A DNA stretch of 64,000 nt from positions 1 to 64,000 of the forward strand of contig CAZXPW010000012.1 of assembly GCA_964643355.1 (NCBI GenBank), in the 5' to 3' direction. Origin of the DNA: FEN-1350 sp964643355. Its GTDB lineage: Bacteria > Planctomycetota > Phycisphaerae > Sedimentisphaerales > Anaerohalosphaeraceae. Of the stretch, positions 13,776 through 22,786 are shown in pieces; within the stretch, counting starts at the first letter, position 1; every line of letters starts with the position of its first letter. The position numbers and the translations under genes are program-made. The notes under the pieces are model-generated. The model had not been told where the DNA came from. It saw only the letters and a program-made list of their open reading frames with translations, and searched no databases.

Positions 13776-16328
13776 TTATTTGAGTTCGGAAAGGCACTTT
13801 TTGGCCTGGGGGTTGGCGGGGTTGAGCTGGAGGACTTTTCGGAAGCGGTCTTTGGCCATTTCGGTTTGGCCGAGGTTGGCCAGGACGACGGCCAGATCGT
13901 AGTGGGCCTGTTCGAAATTATCCCGGAGGGTCACGGCCTGTTCCAGGAGAGATCGGGCCTGATTGAGATTGTCGGGATTTTGCGGGGCTTGCTGGAGGAT
14001 AGACTTGGCGAGCAGGTAGAGGGCCTGAGGATCGCGGGGTCTGGCTTTGACCTGGTGTTCGAGGTGAACCCTGGCCTCGGTGGGTTTGCCTTCCTGAAGA
14101 AGCAGGAGGGCCAAGCGCGAGCGGGCTTCGGCGAAATCGGGGGACAGATCGACGGCTTTTTGAATATATTCAATCGCTTTTTGTCGATTTTGGGGATCGG
14201 ATTTTTCGGCCATCAGGCAATATCCGCGATAGAACCACACTTTGGCCTCGGTCGGATCCAGCTCGGCGGCGCGCTCGATCTGGTTTTTGGCTTCGGAAAA
14301 CGCCGATTGGGCCATCCGGACCGAGGCGAGGGCCAGATGGTTGTCCGGGGAGTATGGGTTATACAAGATGCTCTTTTGCATGAATTCTACGCCTTCGTCG
14401 AGGCGGTTCTGTTGCTGGCGAATCACCCCCAGGCCGAGCCAGGCGTCGGCGGTATAGGGATTTTGCCGGAGCGCCGTCCAGCACAACGATTCGGCCCGGG
14501 CCGGATCGCCCTCGAGAAACGCCAGTTTGCTCATCTGGTTGTAGCCGTCGGTCCACTGGGGATATCGCCGGAGGAGGAGGTCAAGATGCTGTCGGGACCG
14601 GCGGGTGTCGTTGGCATAGACCCACAGCCACCTGGCGTAGAGCAGATGCAGCCAGTCGCCGTCGTCGATGGTGTTCACGGCGGACTCGTAGCGGGCCAGG
14701 CAATCCTGAAGATCGGGACCGGAACGAAAGCGGTCGAATTGTCGCTGCATTTGCTGGAAATGATCGACCTGATTCCGGTGATCGCTCTGGGAGGTGAATG
14801 GGGCGCGAAGCAGCCGATTGCTCATTTGTCGGGCGATGACCAGTTGGTCCAGGCCGGTGAAGCAGAGGCGTTTTTCGCATTCGCGCTGGGAGAGGATCGG
14901 ACGGCCGGAACATTTGCTCCGGACCCAGTCGGGCAGCATTTCGCGGATTTGCTCGGTCATCGCCTCGGCGACGACATGGGTTCCGGAGAAATTCAGATGG
15001 ACATGGTCGTAAAACCAGTCCAGGCCGGGGAGTCGATCGGGGCAGCGGTTTTCGAGAATCGCGGCGGCATCGACGAAATGGACGGAATCTTTCGAGCCCG
15101 ATTGGGCGGTTTCGGCGATGATTCGGTTGATTTTGGAATCGGCGCGAAATCGCAGCGTGTCCAGATCGCAGGCGCGACGAAAATGATAAGCGGCATTGTC
15201 GAGGTCTTTTTCCCGGTGATAAATCTGCGCGATTCGAAAATGGAGATCGGCATAGGAGTCGTCAATTTCGATGGCCTTCCGGAGAGCGTCCCTTGCCTGG
15301 GCGGGATTGGAATCCCGTAGGAAATCTTCGGCCTGTTTGCCGAGAGCGGTTGCCAGACTTTGCTGGTCCGGACCGCATTGCGGCCGGTGTTTGGAAGCGA
15401 ACGGGCCACAGTCTTTGAGATTGACAGCCACGGAGCTGAGGAGCAGGGGGATTTTCCGCGTGTGGGCAATATCGACGATGTCGCGGAGGTTGGCCCGAAA
15501 ATTTCGGTAGGTGGTCTGGAGTTGGGGATCGTGGGCCGAGACCTGACGGTCGAGGAACATCTCCATTCCCAGCCAGGGCGCCGGCTCCCGGCCGTGTTCG
15601 ACGACGGCTCGTGTGACGGACTGCAGGACCTGGCCGATGCGGGAACGACGGGCCGCCAGGTGCGCGGCGATCAGCGCACGGCTGGAGAACAGGGGAGAGA
15701 ACACGGTCCCGGCACCGAAGGGGCCAGTGACTTCGTTGTTGCCCATATAGACGACGAAGAGATCGGGTTCCAGATCGGCGCAGGCGCGGGCGATGCGGAG
15801 AGTGACATGGGAGTTGATCGCGACGGCGGCGGCGTTGACGACTTCGAAGTGGACGGTGGGGTATTGGTCGGCGAGCATGGTTTTGAGGATGCGAGGAAGG
15901 CCGAACAACGGTTCGGGATCGCCCTGTGCGGCGGAACTGCCAAGGACGAAGATGCGGCAGGTGTTGTCGGGTTTGGGTGTGGGCAGAGCGAAGGGCTGGA
16001 TTTCGCGGGCCATCTGCGGCTGGAAGAATTGCCAGGTGAAATAGGGATTACTGAGAGCGACGGAGCGGCCTTCGACGACGGCCGGATACGAGAAGGCCAT
16101 CGGCCGGCCGACTTCGCAGAGGACGAGGATGGATTCGACGGCAGCAAGGATGACCAGAGGAGCCACCACGACGAACAGGAGACGGAAGAGCCAGATTCGG
16201 CGGCGGGAGATTGGCGGGCGGGGATGAAGCGCGGGTTTGGGTTTGGATGGAACCGGCGCGGGCTTGGCGGCGGGGCGCGGGGCACTGGCGGAAGGAGATT
16301 TTCGATGTCGAGACTTTCGGGCTTTCAC
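13776..16328 (-). CDS. membrane-anchored SGNH-hydrolase-like protein with TPR domain
   Basis: An 850-aa protein. A basic, proline-rich cytoplasmic N-terminus precedes one membrane helix (about 48-70). Then comes an SGNH/GDSL-type domain: block I as FVLGSSAAQG (about 130), block III GNNE (about 193), and the catalytic Asp-x-x-His as DHVHLNFSG (about 450). The rest (about 500-850) is a run of tetratricopeptide repeats, for example YRGYCLMAE and AHYDLAVVLANLG. It may be an acyl- or acetyl-ester hydrolase/transferase acting on cell-surface glycans, with TPRs for partners; the substrate is unknown. GTG start at 16328 follows GAGGATGAG. It lies downstream of the DUF72 gene on the same strand. Confidence 0.75.
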   Translation of the reverse strand: MKARKSRHRKSPSASAPRPAAKPAPVPSKPKPALHPRPPISRRRIWLFRLLFVVVAPLVILAAVESILVLCEVGRPMAFSYPAVVEGRSVALSNPYFTWQFFQPQMAREIQPFALPTPKPDNTCRIFVLGSSAAQGDPEPLFGLPRILKTMLADQYPTVHFEVVNAAAVAINSHVTLRIARACADLEPDLFVVYMGNNEVTGPFGAGTVFSPLFSSRALIAAHLAARRSRIGQVLQSVTRAVVEHGREPAPWLGMEMFLDRQVSAHDPQLQTTYRNFRANLRDIVDIAHTRKIPLLLSSVAVNLKDCGPFASKHRPQCGPDQQSLATALGKQAEDFLRDSNPAQARDALRKAIEIDDSYADLHFRIAQIYHREKDLDNAAYHFRRACDLDTLRFRADSKINRIIAETAQSGSKDSVHFVDAAAILENRCPDRLPGLDWFYDHVHLNFSGTHVVAEAMTEQIREMLPDWVRSKCSGRPILSQRECEKRLCFTGLDQLVIARQMSNRLLRAPFTSQSDHRNQVDHFQQMQRQFDRFRSGPDLQDCLARYESAVNTIDDGDWLHLLYARWLWVYANDTRRSRQHLDLLLRRYPQWTDGYNQMSKLAFLEGDPARAESLCWTALRQNPYTADAWLGLGVIRQQQNRLDEGVEFMQKSILYNPYSPDNHLALASVRMAQSAFSEAKNQIERAAELDPTEAKVWFYRGYCLMAEKSDPQNRQKAIEYIQKAVDLSPDFAEARSRLALLLLQEGKPTEARVHLEHQVKARPRDPQALYLLAKSILQQAPQNPDNLNQARSLLEQAVTLRDNFEQAHYDLAVVLANLGQTEMAKDRFRKVLQLNPANPQAKKCLSELK

Positions 16329-16514
16329 GGGATCGGCTCATCCTCGAGATTTATGAACGGCTCGCAAGCGAAGTCCTTTTGAGCCAGAGGTATTGTACGG
16401 ATTTTTCCCTGAACGGCAAGATGGAATCGGAGTCCGGATCGGTTGGCAACCGATCCGGAGTCGGGAACGGTTGGCTTTTTCCCGGGACGGTTCCGAAGCG
16501 ATGGGGTGATGCGT

Positions 16515-17468
16515 TCAGGGGCAGGACAAGCGTCGTGACAGACGCTCCAGAGTCAGGGGCGCGCAACCCTCGAAGTGGTTGTTGGCGTGGACGAAGGTTC
16601 GCATCTTGCGGAACATGTTCTGGCGAAGGATGGCGATGAGGGCGTTGAGGGATTCATCCTGAGGTAGCAGGACGCGATCCCAGCGGCCGTCGGCAAGCTT
16701 TTCGATCCGGGTGCGGTCAGGGCCCTGGAGGCGGATGACGCAGGGGCCGCCGGTGGCGATGTCGTGTTCGGCGGCGACTTGGGCGATAGGGGGCATGTAA
16801 TACCCTTCGATGAGGACCACGCCGTGCCGGCGGCGGCGGAGGAAATCGAAATATTCCTTGAGCAGGAAGTTGGGATTGCGGATCTCCACGACAAAGTCAT
16901 AGCCCGTGGGCAGTTGATCGAAGAAGGCGTCGAGTTTTTCGAGAAAGACCTTCAGCGAAGGCATCTTGCTGCGGTTGAGGTATTCGAACTGGAAGATCAG
17001 GGGGCCGAGGCGTGATCGCATCGGGTCCAGTCGCCGGAGAAAGTCGGTCATCAGGCCGACATCCAGAAAATGCGGATTGGGGCGGTTGGCGTGATCGGCA
17101 TAGACGGGCGGCTGTTTGGCGTAATAGTGGGTCAGGGTAATCGAGTTTGGGACTTTGATGGAAAACAGAAAATCATCGGGCACGGCCTCGGCCAGTTCGC
17201 GGGGTTCATTGGGTGGCGGCAGTTTGATCCCAGGGGGAAACAGGGACCAGAACCAGGAGTCGATCTCAACACAGTCAAAGATGCGAGCGTACTCACGGAG
17301 ATAATCGGCGGGACCGCCTGTGAAATTGGAACGATAGACGATCCCTTTCCAGGAGTCGAATTTCCACGAACAGGGGCCGATGCGGAGGAGGCCGCGAAAT
17401 TCTTCGGGCACCGACAGGCGCGACAGGGCGGGGGGCTTATTGTCCCACAAGGGCAGGGAAGATTCCAT
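16515..17468 (-). CDS. DUF72 (YecE-like) family protein
   Basis: A 317-aa protein with the DUF72 pattern: IGPCSWKFDSWKGIVYR near the start, FDCVEIDSWFWSL, FSIKVPNSITLTHYY, FQFEYLN, and the closing FVHANNHFEGCAPLTLERL. The fold is a TIM barrel of unknown biochemical activity. The ATG at 17468 lies inside the end of marC (32-bp overlap), so the two are probably co-transcribed and translationally coupled. Confidence 0.88.
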   Translation of the reverse strand: MESSLPLWDNKPPALSRLSVPEEFRGLLRIGPCSWKFDSWKGIVYRSNFTGGPADYLREYARIFDCVEIDSWFWSLFPPGIKLPPPNEPRELAEAVPDDFLFSIKVPNSITLTHYYAKQPPVYADHANRPNPHFLDVGLMTDFLRRLDPMRSRLGPLIFQFEYLNRSKMPSLKVFLEKLDAFFDQLPTGYDFVVEIRNPNFLLKEYFDFLRRRRHGVVLIEGYYMPPIAQVAAEHDIATGGPCVIRLQGPDRTRIEKLADGRWDRVLLPQDESLNALIAILRQNMFRKMRTFVHANNHFEGCAPLTLERLSRRLSCP

Positions 17469-18030
17469 GGACGCCCTTTCGAATCATCATGACGGCGATG
17501 GCGGCCAGGATCGTGCTGGCCACTTTGGATACCGCCTGGGATCCTGCCTTGCCGAGAATCCGCGCCCAGAAGTCGGCCGACAGCAGAACCAAACCGGCGA
17601 TTCCGATGTTGGCGACGATGGCCAGAATGGTGGCGACTCGGCCGTGAACGCTGACGAGCATCAGCTCCGTCGTCAGCACGGCCGGGCCGACGATCAGGGG
17701 AATGCCCAGGGGAACGGCCCCGATGGCGTCGATACGACGGGCATATTTGATGCCGCTGAGCAAATCCATGGTGGCGATGATGAACAACAACGCGCCGCCG
17801 GCGACCATGAAGTCATACATGGTGATGCCCAGCCAGTCAAAGAGATACTTGCCCACATATAAAAATCCAATTGCGACGGCCAAAGCGGTGAGGATCGACT
17901 GGCGAATAATATGGCGGCGCTTGTCCGAATCCATTCCTTCGGTCAGGCCGAGAAACATCGGCAGGGTTCCGATGATGTCCACCGCCACAAACAGAGGCAC
18001 AAACGCCAGCAGAAAATCGTTGAATGACAT
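17437..18030 (-). CDS. MarC family integral membrane protein
   Basis: A 197-aa protein with six predicted membrane helices and the family segments FVAVDIIGTLPMFLGLT, FMVAGGALLFIIA and AVPLGIPLIVGPAVLTTEL. The MarC/UPF0056 family is a set of inner-membrane proteins whose transport role is not settled. The ATG at 18030 is preferred because GAGG lies 6 bp ahead; an ATG two codons upstream (18036) is too close to that site. Overlaps the following DUF72 gene by 32 bp. Confidence 0.88.
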   Translation of the reverse strand: MSFNDFLLAFVPLFVAVDIIGTLPMFLGLTEGMDSDKRRHIIRQSILTALAVAIGFLYVGKYLFDWLGITMYDFMVAGGALLFIIATMDLLSGIKYARRIDAIGAVPLGIPLIVGPAVLTTELMLVSVHGRVATILAIVANIGIAGLVLLSADFWARILGKAGSQAVSKVASTILAAIAVMMIRKGVHGIFPALVGQ

Positions 18031-18144
18031 TTCCATTCCTCAAGGAGTCAAGTCGAATTGCGACGATAAACGGCTCAACCACTGTAACCACCAGAAAAGG
18101 CAAGAGCAAGTGAATTTATCGTCTTTCGAGAAACGCTGACATTC

Positions 18145-18173
18145 TGGACAGAAATCCGCTGAGTTTGTAGAAT
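18145..18173 (+). promoter_or_regulatory. candidate promoter of the mprF-like locus
   Basis: TGGACA at 18145-18150, a 17-bp spacer and TAGAAT at 18168-18173 (each five of six matches to the sigma70 consensus). The predicted start near 18180 would leave a 20-nt leader to the ATG at 18202, which argues against the upstream TTG at 18175 as start. Confidence 0.5.
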
Positions 18174-18201
18174 ATTGGGACCGAATGATTGGGATTCCAC
18201 G

Positions 18202-18426
18202 ATGAAAAAATGGTTTGCGATTGTTGGACCGATCATCAGTTTCGCGCTGTTTGTGGCGGCCGCGACCATTCTATATCGAAAGCTGCATCAGGTTCATCTC
18301 AGCCAGATACGGGAAGCCCTGCGGGCGATCTCTCCGTTGGCTCTATTGGCGGCGGCCCTCCTGACGCTGGCCGATTATGCGGTCCTGACGCTGTATGACC
18401 GGCTTGCACTGTTTTTCTTAGGTTAG
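18202..18426 (+). pseudogene. 5' part of an mprF-like gene, cut off by an in-frame TAG
   Basis: Encodes the first 74 residues of an MprF-type membrane protein: MKKWFAIVGPIISFALFVAA, then ADYAVLTLYDRLALFFLG, followed by TAG at 18424-18426. The same frame continues without another stop through RQRYRDTALASFVGYIFSHN into the long downstream open frame, matching the normal family order (conserved loop then second helix pair). The interruption is a single codon, so this is either a nonsense mutation, a sequence error or a readthrough site. Confidence 0.7.
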
Positions 18427-18522
18427 CGGCAGCGATATCGCGACACGGCGCTGGCATCGTTCGTAGGGTATATATTCAGCCACAATGCCATTTTTGCCGG
18501 CGGCAGCGCTGCGCGGTTCCGG

Positions 18523-20754
18523 ATGTTTACGATGCTTGGCGTGTCGGGGACAGATGTGGCCAAGCTGGTCGTGTTTGACAGCGTGACCTTCTGGCTGGGT
18601 TTTTGCGGCTTGATTTCGGCCGGATTCGGAACGGGGTTGTTTTCGATTCCGACGGCGGCGCCAATCTCTCCGACGCTGGTACGGTGGGTGGCGGCTCTGT
18701 TTGGGCTTGGAGTTGCGGGGTATCTGGGGGTTCTGGCCTGGCGTCGAAGGATGGTGACGATCCGGGGTAAGACGCTGCCGGTCCCGTCGTTTCGGCTGGG
18801 TTTGGCCCAGTTGGGAGTGTCAACGGCCGACTGGATGTTGGCGGCGGCGATTCCCTATGTGCTGTTGCCGAGTTCCGGAGTTTCGTTCGAGTATTTTCTC
18901 GGCGCGTTTTTACTGGCGCAGATGGCCGGCGTACTCAGCGCGGTACCGGGCGGGATGGGCATTGTCGAGACGGTGGCGGTATTTATGCTGTCGGACCGAA
19001 TGGACTCGACGACGATTGTCGGGACACTGCTGGTGTATCGGATTCTCTATTACCTGGGGCCGCTGGTGGTTGCGTCGGGGATTCTGAGGGCAGTGGAGAT
19101 CGCCGGACGATATCCATTGAAATGGCTGCAAACGCCCGGTCGCATTGTCCGAGCCGTCAGCACGACTTTTGTTCCGTATGTGATTTCGTTTCTGGTGTTT
19201 CTCGGCGGATTGATTCTGATGATCTCCGGTTCTCTGGCCTCCGATCCGGGGCGACTGCGGATGGTTCGGAGGATCGTTCCTTTGCCGGCGATCGAGATGT
19301 CGCATTTCTTTGGGAGCGTTCTGGGCGCAGGGATGTTGATTCTGTGTTACGGCCACCAGCGACGCCTTCGAGTCAGTTATTACCTGGTTATGGCCTTTCT
19401 GGCCGGCGGCATTGCGACCTTACTGGTCAAGGGGCTACATTTTGAAGAGGCCCTGATTCTTCTGTTATTTTTGGCGTTGATGATTCCCTGTCGCAATCAC
19501 TTCTATCGAAGGGCCTCGCTGTTGACTCAGCCATTTTCGACAACCTGGGTTCTGTGGATGCTGGTGGCCTTGGGTTGCACGATTTGGATTACCCTGTTTC
19601 GGTATCGGCATGTGCCGTACTCGTCGGAATTATGGTGGCAATTTGCGTTTGACGCGCATGCACCGCGGTCGATGCGGGCGGCGACGGCTTCGGCGGTGAT
19701 TTTACTGGCGTATGCGATGTTTCGATTGCTGCTACCCGCGCCCTCCCGAAGGGTATCGACCCCGGATGAACGGGACAGAGCGCGAATCCGTGATCTCGTG
19801 GAGTCCTGTCCACGGTCCAGCGCGTATCTGGCCCTGTTGCCGGACAAGCGATTTGTCTGGAGTGAAGACGGGAAGGCCTTCATCATGTATGCGATTGAGG
19901 GACGAAGCTGGATTACGATGGGAGATCCGGTGGGTGCGGAGGAGTCCTGGCCCGATGTGATCTGGCGATTCCATGACCTGTGCGATCGGTATTCCGGATG
20001 GCCCGTGTTTTATCAGATCGGGCGGGAAACGCTGGGGTATTATACCGACCTGGGGTTGGGTTTTCACAAGCTTGGGCAGGAGGCCCGCGTCGAGTTGGCG
20101 GGGTTTTCGCTGGACGGCAACCGGGCCCGCGACTTTCGGAATACGCGAAACAAGATGAATCGACAGGGATTTCGGATGGAGATTGTGCCCGCCGAGAAGG
20201 TTCCAGCGTATCTTGATTCAATGGAACGGATATCGCAGCAATGGTTATCGATCAAGCACGCGCGGGAGAAACGGTTTTCGCTGGGATACTTCGACCGTGC
20301 TTATCTTTCCCAGACTCCAAGCGCCGTGGTTCGAAATGACCAGGAGATCCTTGCGTTCAGCAACCTGTGGTTGGGGGGCGGCAAGGAAGAATGTTCCGTG
20401 GATCTGATGCGGTATGATCCGGAGTCGGGACACGGGGTGATGGATTTTCTATTCGTGGACCTGATGCTCTGGGCACGGCAGGAGGGGTATCGATGGTTCA
20501 ATCTGGGAATGGCTCCGTTGTCCGGTCTGGAACAGAGGCCACAGGCCCCGCTGTGGCAGCGGGTGGGCGGCCTGATATACCGCCATGCGGAACATTTCTA
20601 TAATTTCCAGGGATTGTATCAATATAAAGCCAAGTTCAATCCCCAATGGACCCCGCGGTATCTGGCCTGTCCGCGAGGGTGGCAATTGCCGACCATCCTG
20701 GCGAACCTGATCTCGCTGATTTCCGGCGGGGTATCGGGAAGTTTCCGGAAATAA
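18523..20754 (+). CDS. mprF: MprF-like lysyl/alanyl-phosphatidylglycerol synthase, main part
   Basis: 743 aa from the first ATG after the in-frame TAG at 18424; in frame with the upstream fragment, the whole would be about 850 aa, the normal length. About 12 membrane helices of the flippase domain, including the LSAVPGGMGIVETVAVFML segment, precede the C-terminal DUF2156 aminoacyl-transferase domain (about 410-730). That domain contains the FIMYAIEGRSWITMGDPVG, RNTRNKMNRQGF and WFNLGMAPLSG blocks. The enzyme transfers an amino acid from aminoacyl-tRNA to phosphatidylglycerol, reducing surface charge. Downstream it converges on a bidirectional terminator. If the TAG is real, internal initiation here lacks a clear ribosome binding site and the first helices would be lost. 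Confidence 0.8.
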   Translation: MFTMLGVSGTDVAKLVVFDSVTFWLGFCGLISAGFGTGLFSIPTAAPISPTLVRWVAALFGLGVAGYLGVLAWRRRMVTIRGKTLPVPSFRLGLAQLGVSTADWMLAAAIPYVLLPSSGVSFEYFLGAFLLAQMAGVLSAVPGGMGIVETVAVFMLSDRMDSTTIVGTLLVYRILYYLGPLVVASGILRAVEIAGRYPLKWLQTPGRIVRAVSTTFVPYVISFLVFLGGLILMISGSLASDPGRLRMVRRIVPLPAIEMSHFFGSVLGAGMLILCYGHQRRLRVSYYLVMAFLAGGIATLLVKGLHFEEALILLLFLALMIPCRNHFYRRASLLTQPFSTTWVLWMLVALGCTIWITLFRYRHVPYSSELWWQFAFDAHAPRSMRAATASAVILLAYAMFRLLLPAPSRRVSTPDERDRARIRDLVESCPRSSAYLALLPDKRFVWSEDGKAFIMYAIEGRSWITMGDPVGAEESWPDVIWRFHDLCDRYSGWPVFYQIGRETLGYYTDLGLGFHKLGQEARVELAGFSLDGNRARDFRNTRNKMNRQGFRMEIVPAEKVPAYLDSMERISQQWLSIKHAREKRFSLGYFDRAYLSQTPSAVVRNDQEILAFSNLWLGGGKEECSVDLMRYDPESGHGVMDFLFVDLMLWARQEGYRWFNLGMAPLSGLEQRPQAPLWQRVGGLIYRHAEHFYNFQGLYQYKAKFNPQWTPRYLACPRGWQLPTILANLISLISGGVSGSFRK

Positions 20755-20771
20755 AACCGGCGGGGGGTTTG

Positions 20772-20807
20772 AAAAAAGGCCGAAAGGAGGCAATCCTTTC
20801 GGCCCTT
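20772..20807 (-). terminator. bidirectional rho-independent terminator
   Basis: Perfect 11-bp stem GGCCGAAAGGA / TCCTTTCGGCC (20778-20788 and 2094 offset to 20794-20804) with loop GGCAA. On the minus strand it is followed by six T residues; on the plus strand by CTTTG. It separates the convergent mprF-like gene and the coiled-coil protein gene. Confidence 0.85.
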
Positions 20808-20822
20808 TGAAAACGATCATGA

Positions 20823-21362
20823 TCACTTTTTGTCTTTGCCCTTCTCGGCGGCCTTGGAGGCCGGAGTGGCGGGCGTCGCAGGTGTTGCGGGCGTGGCAGA
20901 ATTGCCTTCTCTGCTTTGATCCTGGCGAGTTTTCATTTCTTCCATGCGTTTTTGCATCTGTTCCTGCATTTTTTTCATCTGCTCTTCCTGGGCCTGGAAT
21001 TCTTTGTTGACCTCGGCCTCTTTCTGAGCGATCAGTTTTTTGATGGCCTCGGCGGTCTTGGCGGCCTTTTCATCCTCGGCCAGTTTCAGGATGGCTTTCC
21101 ACTGGTTTACCTCGGCCATGGCGGTGGCTTTCCTGGCTTGCAACTGTTTGGTGCGGCTTTCCATTACGCTGGCCATGTCCATGCCGGAGGGGGGTGTTCC
21201 GGGTTTTGTCGCCGGGGTTGGCGGAGCGGCCTCACGAGACGAGCGAGCTCGGATCCGCTGTTCTTCGTTGCGGGTCTGATCTTTCTTCTCTTGCTGGGCA
21301 AACGCCGCGACGGATGATGCGGCGATGGCCGCGACGACCAGTAACGCAATCCACTTTTTCAT
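20823..21362 (-). CDS. exported coiled-coil protein with Ala-Thr-Pro tail
   Basis: A 179-aa protein: signal peptide (MKKWIALLVVAAIAASSVAA), a charged Pro-rich stretch, a long helical coiled coil rich in Lys, Glu, Gln and Met (about 75-150, with the repeated heptads EEQMKKMQEQMQKRMEEMK), and a low-complexity tail with four ATP repeats. No enzymatic domain. It may be a periplasmic structural or chaperone-like factor; function unknown. The ATG at 21362 has AGGAGA 6 bp upstream; the longer open frame to 21449 is ignored. Confidence 0.75.
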   Translation of the reverse strand: MKKWIALLVVAAIAASSVAAFAQQEKKDQTRNEEQRIRARSSREAAPPTPATKPGTPPSGMDMASVMESRTKQLQARKATAMAEVNQWKAILKLAEDEKAAKTAEAIKKLIAQKEAEVNKEFQAQEEQMKKMQEQMQKRMEEMKTRQDQSREGNSATPATPATPATPASKAAEKGKDKK

Positions 21363-21576
21363 TTTCTGTCTCCTGAGAAATACATTGGTTCTGTTTGGTC
21401 GGCCGTGCCGGCCGTTCATCCATCTTGAAAGAAAGACGGAAATCCACACGGATTATTGCGTCCGCGTCAACTGCCGACAAGTTTCGTTTGGGCAATGAGA
21501 CGATTCTTTGTTTATCGGCAGATCGGAAATCGAAAGGTGAATCCGGAGTCCCTGAATCTTCCTAACTGTTTGGAAT

Positions 21577-22233
21577 TCAATCACTTGCGGTTCGGCCCGC
21601 GAAGGTCGGATCCGATGATTCGGGCAGAATTTTTCGGCGGATCAGGTCTTGCCGGAGGATATCGGCTCCGCGGAAAACGACGGCCTCCATCCCGATCCCG
21701 CAGGCCCCCTGGACATTGGCCGGAAGATCGTCGATGTAGAGACAATTCTCGGGCGGAGTACAAACGGAATCGGCGGCGCGACGGAAGATGACGGGATCCG
21801 GTTTCATCGTGCCGACCTGGAAGCTCAGGACCGGATGGGGAAAGATGGACACGATGGGAAAGTGGTTGCGGATATGCCGCCAATGAAGAATATCGGTGTC
21901 GGACAGCAGACCCAGCGGAAGACGACCATGCAGGGACCGCAGAAGGTCTTCCATTCCGGGAATCGGAGTGAAGATGTCGCACCAGAGTCGGCTGAATTGA
22001 CTTAAAGGAACCTTCAATCCAAAACGACGACAGAGGTCGGCATGAAATTGTTCCGGGGTAATTTGTCCTTTGTCATACTGGACCACCAGGGGATCGCTCA
22101 TCATGCGGGAAATGGTTTGCACGGGGTCTCCTCGGGTCAGAACCGTACCGAGATGGTCGGCCAGACGGGCAATATCGACATCGACGATGACGCGACCCAG
22201 ATCGAAGATGACGGCTTTGATCGGCTGAGTCAT
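21577..22233 (-). CDS. HAD-family phosphatase, YihX-like
   Basis: A 218-aa HAD-superfamily hydrolase. Motif I is FDLGRVIVDVD, with Gly in place of the usual second Asp, exactly as in YihX-type glucose-1-phosphatases. Motif II is LLSDTD, motif III the Lys of GTMKPDPVIF and motif IV YIDDLPANV. The substrate may be a sugar phosphate. Its ATG overlaps the stop of the upstream CYTH gene in an ATGA arrangement (22230-22233), showing translational coupling. Confidence 0.85.
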   Translation of the reverse strand: MTQPIKAVIFDLGRVIVDVDIARLADHLGTVLTRGDPVQTISRMMSDPLVVQYDKGQITPEQFHADLCRRFGLKVPLSQFSRLWCDIFTPIPGMEDLLRSLHGRLPLGLLSDTDILHWRHIRNHFPIVSIFPHPVLSFQVGTMKPDPVIFRRAADSVCTPPENCLYIDDLPANVQGACGIGMEAVVFRGADILRQDLIRRKILPESSDPTFAGRTASD

Positions 22234-22769
22234 GAGAGGGCATCCTGAGCGGAGTGGATCTCTTCCAGCATGTCGCTGTAGGATCGATCGATCCGGTCTT
22301 CGGGCTGAATATTGAAACGAACCATCCAGTGGCAGCATTGCTCCATCAACAGGTCTGGGCCGAGGGAACCGTCAGCGTCGATGGCCTCGATTTCGACGAA
22401 AGAACCCAGCGGCTCGACCTGATCGAGGTGAAATTTGACATTGTCGATGAAAAATATTTCTCGCCGCTTGATGACCTGGATGCGGACGCCGAGGGCCTGG
22501 GAGAGGACCTGTCGAAATGCCGGGTCGGGATGGACGCGGCACAACGACACATCGGCTTGTTTGGGCCCGGGCCGGTCAGCGCGGCGGTAGAAGATCAGGG
22601 CGTTTTCAATATTGCCTTCGCGGAGCTTGAGGCGGCCGGTTCTGCAGGGAAAATAGGTGTCGGTCTGATGGTCAACGCCGCGAAAGTCAGCGTCGTGGCT
22701 TCGCAGAATTTCCCGAATCCTCGACAGGTCAGGGCATCGGGCCTTGATTTCGATATTGATATGCGACAT
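22230..22769 (-). CDS. CYTH domain protein (class IV adenylate cyclase-like / triphosphatase)
   Basis: A 179-aa single-domain CYTH protein. It opens with NIEIKARC, the form of the ExExK motif seen in the CyaB-like subfamily, and keeps paired charged residues on later strands (RLKLREG, YRRADRPG, FHLDQVEPLGSFVEIE). Members are tunnel-shaped triphosphate-handling enzymes: adenylate cyclases or thiamine/inorganic triphosphatases. Which one applies cannot be read from sequence. First gene of a two-gene unit with the HAD phosphatase. Confidence 0.85.
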   Translation of the reverse strand: MSHINIEIKARCPDLSRIREILRSHDADFRGVDHQTDTYFPCRTGRLKLREGNIENALIFYRRADRPGPKQADVSLCRVHPDPAFRQVLSQALGVRIQVIKRREIFFIDNVKFHLDQVEPLGSFVEIEAIDADGSLGPDLLMEQCCHWMVRFNIQPEDRIDRSYSDMLEEIHSAQDALS

Positions 22770-22786
22770 GAAACCGGACCGGGGAT

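Noticed and set aside
13632..15320. 562-codon open frame opposite the SGNH-TPR gene
   Set aside because: Composition artefact of the real minus-strand gene; sequence is low-complexity Gly/Val-rich and contains no domain.
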